Part shown: piece by piece, positions 1 to 9,956 of the stretch | Position numbering within the stretch: the stretch's first letter is position 1 | Layout: each line of letters begins with the position of its first letter | NCBI RefSeq assembly: GCF_037102585.1 | Contig: NW_027043838.1 | Coordinates: 1,178,001-1,242,000, forward strand | DNA: 64,000 nt | Direction of reading: 5' to 3' | Source: Saccharomycopsis crataegensis | Lineage: Eukaryota; Ascomycota; Saccharomycetes; Ascoideales; Saccharomycopsidaceae | Notes under the pieces: model-generated | Told to the model about the DNA's origin: nothing | The model's database searches: none | What the model saw: only the letters and a program-made list of their open reading frames with translations | Translations under genes and position numbers: made by a program

Positions 1-181
1 ACAGGTCTTCAACAAATTATAAAGCAGTACATATTCGCCTACCCTTTTTTTTTTTTCATTTTTCTTTAATTTGTAATTATTAACGAATAACTAATCGCTT
101 CTATACACACCTAGATAACCAATTGCTTCCATACACACCTGATACGGATTAAAATTAAAATAATTCAGATATATTATCAAG

Positions 182-1771
182 ATGCTTAAAAATACTCTTT
201 TGAGCTTGATATTATTCACCATTGGCTCCAACTCCCTCACGATTCCCCCAGGATATACGAGCACCACCTATTACTCAACTTCTATTTCCTCATCTATTAC
301 CGAGGAATTTCCTACCAGTTACGAAACCGTTTATGGTCCATACAGTGAAGCTTTTACCGAGTACACCACTGTGAAATCTAAGTTTGGTTTATATGTTAAC
401 TCTACTGTCACTCCAGAAGCAACTTCTGCTGATACTACAAGTGCCGCTACTACAAGTGCTGCTACAACAGATGTCCCAGTTCCAGGCACTGTTTTTTCAA
501 CTGAAAGTACTATCTCTTCAACATCTCCTCAAATATCGGGGGATGTCCCAGCTCCAGGTACTGTCTCTCCAACATCTCAAGTAACTGGTGATATTCCATC
601 TACCACTTATGAATCCACTTTTATTTCATCTAATATTACAGCTAATATGGCCAATAGGGCCGTATCTGTGCCATCTACTACAAATGAATATTCAGCATCC
701 ACAGAAGCCGCATCCAATGATGATTCTGGTATACCTGTTCTCGCTGATACTCTTGCATCTGTCATAGGCAATATTGCTACATCTGATATAGCTTCTCTTC
801 CTAGTGACATTTCCGCATCACTTCCTGTCTCTGTTCCTACAAGCCTTTCTCTCTCTATTCCTGTCGACCTTTCTTTATCTCTTTCCCTTCCACTTTCCAT
901 ACCTACAGATCCTCCTACTTCCATACTTGCCTCCCTTACAACTTCACTTCCTTTGTCAACCCCTACCTCACTTTCCGTGTCTGTTCCTAGCTCCCTTCCT
1001 GTTTCTATCCCAACTTCACTTTCTGTATCTATTCCATCATCAGCTGTTACCTCTGTTTCTGTTTCTGTCCCAAGCTCTCTCTCAGTTTCCATCCCAAGTT
1101 CTGTTTCGGTGTCTATTGCTTCCTCTCTTCCTGTTTCTATACCAACTTCTGATTCTGTTTCTATACCAACTTCACTCGTGGCAGCTATTCCTACCACTCT
1201 TCCAACTTCTATCTCAACTTCACTTTCTGCTTCTATCTCTGAAGCTATTATCATCTCCACTACATCTTCAACCTCCACTACATCTTCAACCACCTCCACC
1301 GCTTCAACTACAATTTCTTCTGAAGCTAGAACCATCAATGATCAAATGATTGCGGAATCTAACAAAAAGAGAGCCTTAAACCAAGCTCCAGCCCTTGTGT
1401 TCAACGAAACCCTTTACCAATACGCCCAAGCCTATGCTGATAAATACAACTGTAGTGGAGCCCTCAAACACTCTGGAGGTCCATATGGTGAAAACTTGGC
1501 TCTCGGTACTAATTTAAACGCTAGCATGACCGTTGATTTGTGGTATAATGAAATTTCCCATTATAATTTCAACGATCCAGGATTCTCTGAAGTGACTGGT
1601 CATTTTACCCAATTGGTCTGGGTAAGCACTACTCAAATTGGTTGTGCTATCAAGAGCTGTCCTAATTATTACAGTTCTAACTACTACATTTGCAGTTATT
1701 CGACTCCAGGTAATATTATCAACAGCGATAATTCATATTTCATTAAGAATGTTCTTCCAGTTAAAAACTAA
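182..1771 (+). CDS. Secreted Ser/Thr-rich CAP-domain (PRY/SCP-type) protein
   Basis: 529 aa. A hydrophobic N-terminus (MLKNTLLSLILFTIG...) looks like a signal peptide. Residues ~20-370 are extremely Ser/Thr/Pro-rich, with degenerate repeats of the type SLPVSIPTSLSVSIPSS between about residues 215 and 350, as in O-mannosylated wall proteins. Residues ~375-515 form a CAP domain: the GHFTQLVW and YYICSYSTPGN signatures are visible, with paired cysteines (NCSG, GCAIKSCPNYY). Yeast PRY proteins of this family bind and export sterols or fatty acids; that role is inferred from the family. No C-terminal GPI signal is obvious, so secretion or loose wall association is more likely than anchoring. The start is the first ATG and directly precedes the signal peptide. 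The CAP domain is certain; which PRY paralogue it matches is not. Confidence 0.88.
   Translation: MLKNTLLSLILFTIGSNSLTIPPGYTSTTYYSTSISSSITEEFPTSYETVYGPYSEAFTEYTTVKSKFGLYVNSTVTPEATSADTTSAATTSAATTDVPVPGTVFSTESTISSTSPQISGDVPAPGTVSPTSQVTGDIPSTTYESTFISSNITANMANRAVSVPSTTNEYSASTEAASNDDSGIPVLADTLASVIGNIATSDIASLPSDISASLPVSVPTSLSLSIPVDLSLSLSLPLSIPTDPPTSILASLTTSLPLSTPTSLSVSVPSSLPVSIPTSLSVSIPSSAVTSVSVSVPSSLSVSIPSSVSVSIASSLPVSIPTSDSVSIPTSLVAAIPTTLPTSISTSLSASISEAIIISTTSSTSTTSSTTSTASTTISSEARTINDQMIAESNKKRALNQAPALVFNETLYQYAQAYADKYNCSGALKHSGGPYGENLALGTNLNASMTVDLWYNEISHYNFNDPGFSEVTGHFTQLVWVSTTQIGCAIKSCPNYYSSNYYICSYSTPGNIINSDNSYFIKNVLPVKN
830..1240 (+). repeat. Degenerate tandem repeats in the CAP-protein stalk
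   Basis: Imperfect units of roughly 24-36 nt encode alternating S-[LV]-[PS]-V-S-[IV]-P-[TS]-S blocks inside the secreted CAP protein. The units are diverged, not identical. The same stretch gives long spurious open frames on both strands because of its biased composition. Confidence 0.75.
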
Positions 1772-2201
1772 TATGCGATTAATGAGTTTTAAAATGATAT
1801 TCTGTTTTTGTTTATTCTTTCTTATTTTTATTTATTCTTTCTTATTTTTATTCATTCATTCTTATTTTTATTTTCTGGTTTTATGTATTGTATTTTCTTT
1901 TTTTTGAAATTCTATCTCTGGAACAATGTCTTAATAGTTGATAAATTTTTTTACTTTCATCACGAATTTTTTTTTTTTCTTTTTTCTTTTTTCTACATCA
2001 TAAATGATCTATTCAAATTATTATAGATATTTTTGTATTTCTTCAGTTTGTTGAATAATTCTCTTGTGGTTTTCTTTTCCGAGGACATCATGATGTCAAA
2101 ATAAACCGGGGCGCGTAAAGCAATTTCTGTGGATGGCACTTGAAAATTGAATCCCTGGACTTTTGATGAGACTGGGCTGAACCTGTTACCAACTATCAAT
2201 A
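1772..2201. other. Intergenic, CAP gene to GPI18
   Basis: T-rich 3' flank with repeated TTTATTCTTTCTTATTTTTA units at about 1808-1872, then T tracts. A 68-codon open frame on the minus strand (1993-2199) ends 2 nt before the GPI18 ATG; I could not relate it to a family and do not call it. Confidence 0.6.
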
Positions 2202-3617
2202 ATGCTTTTTTCTCATTTTGTGAAAATCACACTGTTTTTCATAATCATCAAATGTATACAGGTGATAATTGTATTTGTCACAAATCAACAATTTGATACA
2301 TCGTCACAAATAATATTTGAATCAGCAAACGTCATTCGACACAAAGAAGATTTTATCACATTAACTTCTAAAATAATACAAGATGTCCCACTAGTAGCCC
2401 AATATCCAGAACTTCTGCAACGCATCCCCAATTCCATATCACTCATTCTTGAGGGATTCCTTGAAAAATTGGTGGTATGGGATGCGGTTTATTTCAGCAA
2501 AATTTTTACAGAAGGGGCGACTTATGAACATGAATGGGTTTTCAGTCCACTTTGGGGTAGACTTGTGAAATCGGCTCCATTTTTCAGTATCCAAGATCCT
2601 GAATTGCACAAGCTAGTCTATGAGAATTTTTATGGAAAGCTAATTATTGCAGTAGGCTTAACAAACTTGTTGCATTATTTGTCAGTATTAGTGTTGTACA
2701 AATGGACCGCGATTGTATTTGATCACAATAGTAAACCATCAAGATGGTTTTCAATCAGTGAACTGAATGAGTTGGCTTTAAAATCGGCACTCGTTTATAT
2801 TCTCAATCCAGCAGGAGTTTTCTTGACTGCGCCATATTCTGAATCATTTGCTACATTTTTGGCGTTTGTTGGATTATATCTTAGAGAATTATCATTAGTT
2901 GAAAAAGACGATACGAATTTGAGAGCCCCAAAAGCCTTGTATGGGATGATATATTTGGGGTCTAGTATTTTCATTGCTGGAGGAATCATGATTAGGTTGA
3001 ATATTATATTGGTGGCATTTGTTTACCTCTATGACTTTTTGTATTTCATGAAGAAGTTGAAACTTTCCACCTTTGTTCCACTACTTGCTGGACTAGTGAC
3101 TTTTTCCCTGTTTGTTTACATCAATATGTTGCCATATGAGGAGTTTTGTCCAGAAAGAGTGATCTGGTGCACCTCACGTTTACCTTCTTTGTATTCGTTT
3201 GCCCAAGGTCGCTATTGGAATATAGGATTTCTTAACTATTGGACTCCTAATAATATTCCTAATTTCTTATTTGCCTTGCCGACAATTTTGACTTTGCTTG
3301 TATCAATAAACTATTTCCGAGGGGAGTACGTTCCACATTTGAGGCCATTACTTCTTATGACAGGGTTGTTTTTATTTTTGGGGATTACTAGCTGGCATGT
3401 TCAAATTTTGACGAGAGTTAGCGGATTCATTCCACTTAGTTCGTGGTATTTGGCCTGTAAATTAATTGAGAGTAACAACTCTGCTGGTCTCCGGGGGAAA
3501 TTTTACAAAGCGGGGGCTTCGCTGGGTGTTCCTATTGAGAAAGTAATAATTACCTGGAACTTCCTCTGGATTGTGGTTCAAACCGCATTATTTGCAGGAT
3601 TTTTACCTCCTGCTTGA
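2202..3617 (+). CDS. GPI18: GPI mannosyltransferase 2 (PIG-V family)
   Basis: 471 aa polytopic membrane protein. It adds the second mannose to the GPI anchor precursor in the ER lumen, using dolichol-phosphate-mannose. Family hallmarks are visible: the WDAVYF motif near residue 95 with following HEWVFSPLWGRL, the NPAGVFLTAPYSESFATFLAF segment around residues 200-220, and GRYWNIGFLNYW further on. Several hydrophobic helices span the length, and length is close to the fungal norm (about 430-490 aa). The first ATG fits an N-terminal membrane helix. GPI anchoring supports wall proteins, but the neighbouring CAP gene is probably unrelated. Confidence 0.9.
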   Translation: MLFSHFVKITLFFIIIKCIQVIIVFVTNQQFDTSSQIIFESANVIRHKEDFITLTSKIIQDVPLVAQYPELLQRIPNSISLILEGFLEKLVVWDAVYFSKIFTEGATYEHEWVFSPLWGRLVKSAPFFSIQDPELHKLVYENFYGKLIIAVGLTNLLHYLSVLVLYKWTAIVFDHNSKPSRWFSISELNELALKSALVYILNPAGVFLTAPYSESFATFLAFVGLYLRELSLVEKDDTNLRAPKALYGMIYLGSSIFIAGGIMIRLNIILVAFVYLYDFLYFMKKLKLSTFVPLLAGLVTFSLFVYINMLPYEEFCPERVIWCTSRLPSLYSFAQGRYWNIGFLNYWTPNNIPNFLFALPTILTLLVSINYFRGEYVPHLRPLLLMTGLFLFLGITSWHVQILTRVSGFIPLSSWYLACKLIESNNSAGLRGKFYKAGASLGVPIEKVIITWNFLWIVVQTALFAGFLPPA

Positions 3618-4918
3618 TAGTGAATGGTTTCATGTGAAAAAAATTTAACATTACTTATTATATTCTATATTTGGAATAATTTTATGCCGATTTAGGTGTA
3701 AGTTTGTATATGTTAACAATATAATAATTAGTTGTTAGAAGTGATCCTTAACTACCATTACCAGAAATGTACTAATTACCTTTAATTTCCCAAGTATTAG
3801 TCTAGTTTCAAATTTCAGGTTGCGGCATGTGTAATCTGTGCTTACTGAGGATCATGTGTCTTAGATTTTTAAATACAGTGTGTAGATACATGTTCACTTC
3901 AATTATAACGATATTGATTTTGGGGGTAGCCTGAAAAATTTGAAGTAGATAAATACCTGAACTTCAAATATTAAGATAAAAAAAAAGGAAATATGCATAT
4001 ATATAACAGAAAAAAGGGGGGCATGGATTAATATGTATTAAATTATTAGATGGAGTGTTGTTGTTAATTCACGGATCACCTTAAATTAGCAGTATCTGTC
4101 AAATTGATGAAGTCAGCGCCCTTTTTTTTTTTTCCCACATTAATGTTCTTCACCTTTTCAGGACAATATCCGATGGCGGTAATCCCGTCATCATCGATGA
4201 TGGCGGTGAGTGGAAACAGCCTGGTATTTCCGAAGCGGTAATGGCGAAGAGTCGCAGCGCCATATTAATAATATTCGGCACACAGCCACTGACTGTAGTG
4301 CACTACTCACCACCTAACCTTAATGGCTCCCATTTTTTTTTTTTTTTTTTTTTCCGCTGTTGTTGTTGTTGTTGTTGTTGTTGTGGTTGTCGGTAATTGC
4401 CTAAGTAAACTCCGGTGGTTGTGGTTTGCTAGAAGCTTCCGCTGCATTTCCGAGGGCACCGACGGCACACACCCTCTTCCGAGGGCACACAGTGGTCCTT
4501 CTAGAACGTGACATATTACGTAGTCCTTCGCATATTACTAATCCTGGGACCGAGCGTCGCACCCTCGGTGTCTCCCGGCTCCTCATCTCAACGCTGGTTT
4601 CTTTTTATAAATACAACTGCCTTTTTCTTTGTTCTTTTCCTTTCCTCTTGTTCAGGTGTGTCAAAACAACTAGATCAAAACTCTTGACAATCCCATCATC
4701 GCTATTTGCCCTGAAGTACTTGTCAACAAAGCTAAATTATATTAATATATACATTACCAACTGTTAATTTCCTATTTATTCACACCCTTTCCCCCTCCCC
4801 CCGCTCCCTGTGTGTGTTTCGCTCATCCAAGCGCTACTGTTTAATCATCTTTTGAAACAACCCGAATACCACCAAGGTAATTACTCATCACAACAACAAC
4901 AACAACAACATCCAAAAA
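3618..4918 (+). promoter_or_regulatory. Long RPN4 upstream region
   Basis: 1.3 kb with no supported gene. It holds two copies of GATGGCGGT (4172-4180 and 4199-4207), a T21 tract (4333-4353), a TGT triplet repeat (about 4359-4383), two copies of TTCCGAGGGCAC (4448-4459 and 4477-4488), a perfect heat-shock inverted repeat (4499-4506), a Yap1-like TTACGTAG (4516-4523) and a CAA repeat just before the ATG (about 4890-4909). Short open frames in the leader look like noise or possible uORFs. Confidence 0.6.
4498..4507. promoter_or_regulatory. Heat-shock element upstream of RPN4
   Basis: The sequence CTTCTAGAAC contains TTC-nn-GAA, the Hsf1 half-site pair, about 410 nt before the RPN4 start. S. cerevisiae RPN4 is a known Hsf1 target, which supports function. 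A single pair also occurs by chance fairly often. Confidence 0.5.
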
Positions 4919-6472
4919 ATGACTTCTTATGCCGTTTTCCCATCTTTAAACCGCCCAATGTCCGATATTTTGGAAGATGAGTTATATCATGTCAATTCAA
5001 ATCTACCACAACAATCAGGCTCCCCAAAATTCTCAAATAAGATGTTTGATTCATCCGAATTTTTGAATATACAACAAACATCGGATACGGACAACAACTA
5101 CAATTTCTCAAAAATTTATACCACATCAAACAATAGCCAGAACTCTGTGTGCTCCAAATCTAGCACTACTGCTAACACATCCTCAAATAATAATAACAAT
5201 AATAATGCCGTGCCCGCCTACCAGTACCAGCTTCACAACCACGATTCCATTCAACCGTTCAATGAATATGCTAACCCAGATGTAGAATTGAATGGGTTTT
5301 CCAAGCCACAGCCTTCGCAGTTTGGCCAAAATTTCCAACAATTCAATCCATTCGCTTCTGGAAAACTTGAGGATGAAATGTTGTTTAATGTCAACATTTA
5401 TGATAATGATCTAGGAATTTCCAACAGCGAAATCATTGCTCTTGCAGAAAAACACACATTCGATTCCATTCCTTCCCTTCATTTTTACAATACTATGGAA
5501 ATTCCTTATGAAGATTTGGAGGATTATGGAAGTGACGACGAAGATGAAGATGAAGATGAAGATCGCTTGATTGATGTCAATGACGATCCCTTTTTTTACG
5601 CCCATGATCAAGAAAATGATGAGCCAGGTAGCGTATACGAAGCGCCATCGACTCCAAATACCTCTGTTTTGCCAAGCCCACAATCATCCAATGGGTATAG
5701 CAACTATTTAGCAAGCAACAAACAGTTCCTAAATGAGAGTGCTATCTTTGAGGATGATGATAATGAAAATAGAACGTTGAAATCTATGGACGTTGACAGC
5801 TCCGATGTGTCTGACTATGAGGATAGTTTCTACGAGCCTAAGTTTGATACTGCTGCTTTGATTGATAATTCATCTAGAGCCCATTCTTTCATCAATAACA
5901 ACGATCAAGAAGTTAAGAAGTTTAGAAAAAATACTTTGAAACCAATTTCATTGAATACTCTTAACAACACTTCTGGGAAATTGAAAACTGTCTCCACCAA
6001 GAATAATCCAATACAAAAAATCAAACACAGACATTCACAGTCGATCTCAAATATGGAAGTGGGTGATATTAACAAGGCATTGAACGCTTCTTCAAATAGC
6101 ACTTTGGTTATCTCTCCAAATTGTGCCGATCTGGATGAAAATAATCAATGTATGTTGATCAATCCATCTACTAACTCTCCTTGCCTAAAGAAGTTCTCGA
6201 GACCATACGATTTGATCAGACACCAAGAAACCATCCATGCATCCAAAAAAAAGATTTTCAGGTGCATGATTTGTGAAAATAACTACAAGAAATCTCTAGA
6301 TGATGCACAGGCTAATGGTGAAACTGATAAACCTCTACACTCTCCTAAGACCTTCAGTAGAGGCGATGCTCTTTCCAGACACATTAGGGTAAAACACTCT
6401 TTAACTGGTGAAGCTGTGACTGAGGCTTTAAAGTATGCCAAGGATAATGTGGAATACATCAATATTTGTTGA
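4919..6472 (+). CDS. RPN4: C2H2 transcription factor, proteasome gene regulator Rpn4
   Basis: 517 aa. Rpn4 activates proteasome subunit genes through PACE elements and is itself degraded by the proteasome. The last ~110 residues hold the diagnostic pair of fingers: the first includes CLKKFSRPYDLIRHQETIHA, the second starts at FRCMIC and, after a long insertion of about 30 residues, ends with TFSRGDALSRHIRVKH. That long loop inside the second finger is typical of Rpn4. The N-terminal 330 residues are Asn/Ser-rich with acidic stretches (DDEDEDEDEDR near residue 205), fitting activation domains and degrons. Length matches S. cerevisiae (about 531 aa). The start is the first in-frame ATG after a CAA-rich leader. 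Confidence 0.93.
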   Translation: MTSYAVFPSLNRPMSDILEDELYHVNSNLPQQSGSPKFSNKMFDSSEFLNIQQTSDTDNNYNFSKIYTTSNNSQNSVCSKSSTTANTSSNNNNNNNAVPAYQYQLHNHDSIQPFNEYANPDVELNGFSKPQPSQFGQNFQQFNPFASGKLEDEMLFNVNIYDNDLGISNSEIIALAEKHTFDSIPSLHFYNTMEIPYEDLEDYGSDDEDEDEDEDRLIDVNDDPFFYAHDQENDEPGSVYEAPSTPNTSVLPSPQSSNGYSNYLASNKQFLNESAIFEDDDNENRTLKSMDVDSSDVSDYEDSFYEPKFDTAALIDNSSRAHSFINNNDQEVKKFRKNTLKPISLNTLNNTSGKLKTVSTKNNPIQKIKHRHSQSISNMEVGDINKALNASSNSTLVISPNCADLDENNQCMLINPSTNSPCLKKFSRPYDLIRHQETIHASKKKIFRCMICENNYKKSLDDAQANGETDKPLHSPKTFSRGDALSRHIRVKHSLTGEAVTEALKYAKDNVEYINIC

Positions 6473-7071
6473 ATCCAGTCAGCGTCTCTTTTATTATAAT
6501 ATCATATCTCTCATACACTTAAACTTTTAATGACATAACTTTTTTTTTACCTCCCTTTTTTTTTTTTCATCTTATATTTTTTACATGTGCTGCACCTTCT
6601 TAATTTCATCCTTATGTATTTTTTAGTGATATTACCCCCCCCCTCCCTCTCGTATCTTTTTATCTCATCTATCATTTTTTTTCATATATATCTTTTATCT
6701 CATTATTTCGGTTCATTGGTTATTTCAGTTCTATTTAGGGGTTTTAAAAACTTGTATATATAAATAACGGACTTTATTTTCTTTTTATCGCCTGTTGTGA
6801 TAATAAATCAAGTATAATATCTCCTCTAACAATAAAAGTTTGTGAAAATCACATGAAAGTGAAAAGTTTTGTAAAAATGATCTCATGACTAGAAAATCTT
6901 GACTATTTCTCTCGAATAGTCCAAAAAGTGCAGTATATTATGAAATTGTTGCATTCATTCATTCATTTACTCAATAATCTTACCATGTTGTGTACAGTAC
7001 ATTCATCATATAAATAAAACAAATCTTAGAAGCATCTATTTTTCTAATGGTATAAAAAACAATAAGTGTTA
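6473..7071. other. Convergent intergenic, RPN4/NAT1
   Basis: 3' flanks of two convergent genes: T-rich tracts, a C9 run near 6637-6645 and TATATA stretches. No gene, RNA or repeat is recognised. Confidence 0.6.
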
Positions 7072-9645
7072 TCAGATCCAGTAGCAATCTTCGGATCCAT
7101 TTGCTTCAACATAGTCTTTAAGAATCACCAATTCATCAAGATTCAAATCCCTATCAATCTTCCCTTTGTTAATAAGTTCCAATATTTTAGTGGCCACTGC
7201 TTCATCGTATTTTCCAGCCAATTTTGTGCTCTTCAAATAGAAATAATGGTTTTCTAAACCATCAGCTTCAGAAAGTTTGAAGAATTTAGTCAAAATAACG
7301 TCAAATGATTCATCGGCGTTAAAATCTTTGAAAACGCTGGATATAGATTTAACAACCATAGATTTGATGGCCTCAAGTTTAGGATCGGTATTGTTTTTAA
7401 GTGATTCGACAAGTTTCATTAAGTAATATGGCAAGATAGCTTGCGAAGGGTCAACTAATATGTCTTTAGCATTCTTCAATGATTGGAATGCCAAAATGAA
7501 TTTCCCTTGAATAATGTAAATTAAGAAAGACAATTTTAAGTAAAATACCGAAGTTTTATCAGTTGTCAAACTAAACAACTCATTCAATTTTTCAATTGGC
7601 TCATCGGTATTGACAAACTGTTCACCAAACACGTCAAGATCATGGTCGTAGGCAATAATCTTTGAGGCCTCTTGTTCTCTTCTCTTATTGGTTTTGTTTT
7701 TATTTTTATTTTTACTCTTCTTACTGGCAGAAGATGCAATTATTTCAGAATATTTGTAGATAATAGAGGCTTCCCTGTTAACAATATCATCGTTAATGGA
7801 TAAGTAAACTTCTGACATACCTTTGACTGCTCTCATGAAAAGAGGTTGGTTGAAAAGACCGTCAGCCCAATTCAACATAGAAATATAAGCTCTTGGAGTA
7901 CCTTTTCTTGGACAATAGCCATGGAAGTCCAACTGATCATTTTCAAATTCTTTATAGTTCTTAACCACGGAATTGAATCTTTTCAACGTCAAGCCTTTCA
8001 ATTTTTGGACTTCGTCGATTTCGTCCTTCACCTCTCTTGAAAGCTCTGGGGTAAATTCGATATTCTCGGAATCAATCTTGTTCAAGTGATTGATCAATGC
8101 ATTCTTAGCTTTCTTGAACAATCTGAAATAAGCCTCTGACTCCTCGATAAGATACCAGTTAGCTTGCATCAAATGTAAATCTTTCAAGCCGTTCACTGCA
8201 TCATCATTCTTTGTGAATAAAGAGGCAATTTCGATAGCTTTTTCAAGGTTGTCAGCCCTCAAATAATACTTGGTGGCCTTACAATTGATAAATCTATCTT
8301 GCAAATCTAATAATCTGGCACTGTTGACAATATCAGCAGCCTCCACCAATTGACCCTTGTGCTTGGCAATATTAGCTTTGAACAAGATAAGTTCCACCAA
8401 AGTTGGAGAATGGGTCATGGCTTTGTCAATATACTCTTCAGCCTTTGAAATATCACCAAGGAACATATAATGTTGAGAAAGCAAGTACAAAGTCCAGACA
8501 GTGATGGTTGGATCAACATCTAGTTTAGATTTTTGTGCCAAATCATCCAAAAACTCAAGCACCAACTTTTCAATAACTTGGACTTTAGCAGGATTCTTAT
8601 ACAAGAATTTCAAAGTTTTGAACACTGATGGAACCCCTCTTTGCAATTTAGAAATCAAGTAGTTTTTCAACTTATCTTCAAATTCCTTAGAATCGGCCTT
8701 TAAAAACATTAATGGGATAACTTTTGGAGGGTCGGATTTTGGATAAAACTTTTCAAGCTTGTTGTATAATTTTAATCTTTTAGTTATGTTGGATTGTTCA
8801 ATACCCAAAGAGGCCTCAAGCAAGTAGTAATAGTCAGTCTTATCTGGATTTCTTTGCAACAACTTTCTGTAAGTGATTGAAGCTGCTTTGTGATCACCAA
8901 GAGCAGTTTGATAAGTTGCTCTATATTCATTGACACTCAAATGATCAAACACGGTTTTTTCAATTTCCTTCAAGTTTTTTAAAGCTTTCTTGACGTCACC
9001 ACTTTCAAAGATGATTTTATTCTTGTAAAGCAAGCATTCCGAGTGCTCCACAAATTCAGGGTCCGACAATTTGCCTTCAGCAAGCTCTTCAAATCCAGTT
9101 AAAACTTTTTCAGCTTGGTCATAATTCTTGTTCAAATGGTGGGTAATTGCCAAACCTGTCCAATTAGCTCTGTAACCTTGAAAATAGTTTAAAACTTGGA
9201 GTCTGGCGGCCAATGCGTTCTTATATTTTCTCAATTGTATTTCAGAAACCGCCAAATCTTTCCAAATATTTCTATTTTCAGACCCATTGTCCAATGCTAA
9301 CTTGTAATACTTGGCAGCTTCGGTATAATCAGGTAATGCTCTATAGAAAATTGCAATAATGTGATTAATTACCGGATTTGATGCATCTTCTTTCAATGCT
9401 TTTTGGAAATAAGACTTTGGTTCAAGATTATCTGGATCCTCGTTTTTACCATTGGCAGCATGTATATGGTAAAGCAACAACCCTTTGAGGGCTAAAGATT
9501 GAGGATGTGATTTTTTCTTCAAGTTAGTGTCCACTAACTTGAGGGCCTTTTTGTATTGTTTGGATTCATACAATTTCAAGGCCTCTTTGAAATTTGTGTC
9601 TTCCTTTGATTGGAAGAGAGTTCCGGCAGTTCTTCTTCTACTCAT
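7072..9645 (-). CDS. NAT1: NatA N-terminal acetyltransferase auxiliary subunit (Naa15)
   Basis: 857 aa, the same size as S. cerevisiae Nat1 (about 854). It anchors the catalytic subunit Ard1/Naa10 to the ribosome so that Ser, Ala, Thr and Gly N-termini are acetylated co-translationally. The N-terminus (SRRRTAGTLFQSKEDTNFKEAL) and TPR-like helical repeats through residues ~15-480 are characteristic, as is the GYCPRKGTPRAYISMLNWAD block near residue 580. A basic Lys/Asn-rich segment (SKKSKNKNKNKTNKRREQ) near residue 640 is the usual charged linker. Start confirmed as ATG. It is divergently transcribed from the NDUFB8 gene across about 310 bp. Confidence 0.95.
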   Translation of the reverse strand: MSRRRTAGTLFQSKEDTNFKEALKLYESKQYKKALKLVDTNLKKKSHPQSLALKGLLLYHIHAANGKNEDPDNLEPKSYFQKALKEDASNPVINHIIAIFYRALPDYTEAAKYYKLALDNGSENRNIWKDLAVSEIQLRKYKNALAARLQVLNYFQGYRANWTGLAITHHLNKNYDQAEKVLTGFEELAEGKLSDPEFVEHSECLLYKNKIIFESGDVKKALKNLKEIEKTVFDHLSVNEYRATYQTALGDHKAASITYRKLLQRNPDKTDYYYLLEASLGIEQSNITKRLKLYNKLEKFYPKSDPPKVIPLMFLKADSKEFEDKLKNYLISKLQRGVPSVFKTLKFLYKNPAKVQVIEKLVLEFLDDLAQKSKLDVDPTITVWTLYLLSQHYMFLGDISKAEEYIDKAMTHSPTLVELILFKANIAKHKGQLVEAADIVNSARLLDLQDRFINCKATKYYLRADNLEKAIEIASLFTKNDDAVNGLKDLHLMQANWYLIEESEAYFRLFKKAKNALINHLNKIDSENIEFTPELSREVKDEIDEVQKLKGLTLKRFNSVVKNYKEFENDQLDFHGYCPRKGTPRAYISMLNWADGLFNQPLFMRAVKGMSEVYLSINDDIVNREASIIYKYSEIIASSASKKSKNKNKNKTNKRREQEASKIIAYDHDLDVFGEQFVNTDEPIEKLNELFSLTTDKTSVFYLKLSFLIYIIQGKFILAFQSLKNAKDILVDPSQAILPYYLMKLVESLKNNTDPKLEAIKSMVVKSISSVFKDFNADESFDVILTKFFKLSEADGLENHYFYLKSTKLAGKYDEAVATKILELINKGKIDRDLNLDELVILKDYVEANGSEDCYWI

Positions 9646-9956
9646 CTGGATATTTCGTTTGTAGAACTGGATATAAATTTATATCGGTAACTTGAAAAAT
9701 CGTACTGGTAAATGGTTTTAATCTCATGGCTGTTGGTGATGGTTGAATCAAAGAAAAACCCGTACCTATTATGGTCACGTTTAATCACTATGAGCACCAC
9801 CGCCATTTTGGCGGAATTTTTTTTTTTTTTTTTTTCTTGGATGGTTGTGAACATTGGCTGGCCAATGAAATTAATCTGAATGAAAATACAAATAGAAACA
9901 GAGCTCCCTATCAACTACCCTTAGAGCCATTCAACAGCCATCAAGTAAAGTCAATA
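9646..9956. promoter_or_regulatory. Divergent promoter NAT1 / NDUFB8
   Basis: Contains a T20 tract (about 9819-9836) and, at 9853-9866, the palindrome ATTGGCTGGCCAAT, which gives two inverted CCAAT boxes about 95 nt before the NDUFB8 start. CCAAT boxes bind the HAP2/3/5 complex that drives respiratory genes, which fits the downstream gene. Confidence 0.5.

Noticed and set aside
607-1338. 243-codon minus-strand frame opposite the CAP gene
   Set aside because: Antisense shadow of the Ser/Thr/Pro repeat region (Glu/Val-rich); the plus-strand CAP protein explains the open frame.
1993-2199. 68-codon minus-strand frame ending next to the GPI18 start
   Set aside because: It would begin 2 nt from the GPI18 ATG, leaving no promoter for either gene, and its translation matches no family I know.
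4323-4767. Plus-strand frames in the RPN4 leader (62 and 113 codons)
   Set aside because: They cross poly-T and TGT repeats or low-complexity sequence, have no domain, and lie in the promoter or leader.
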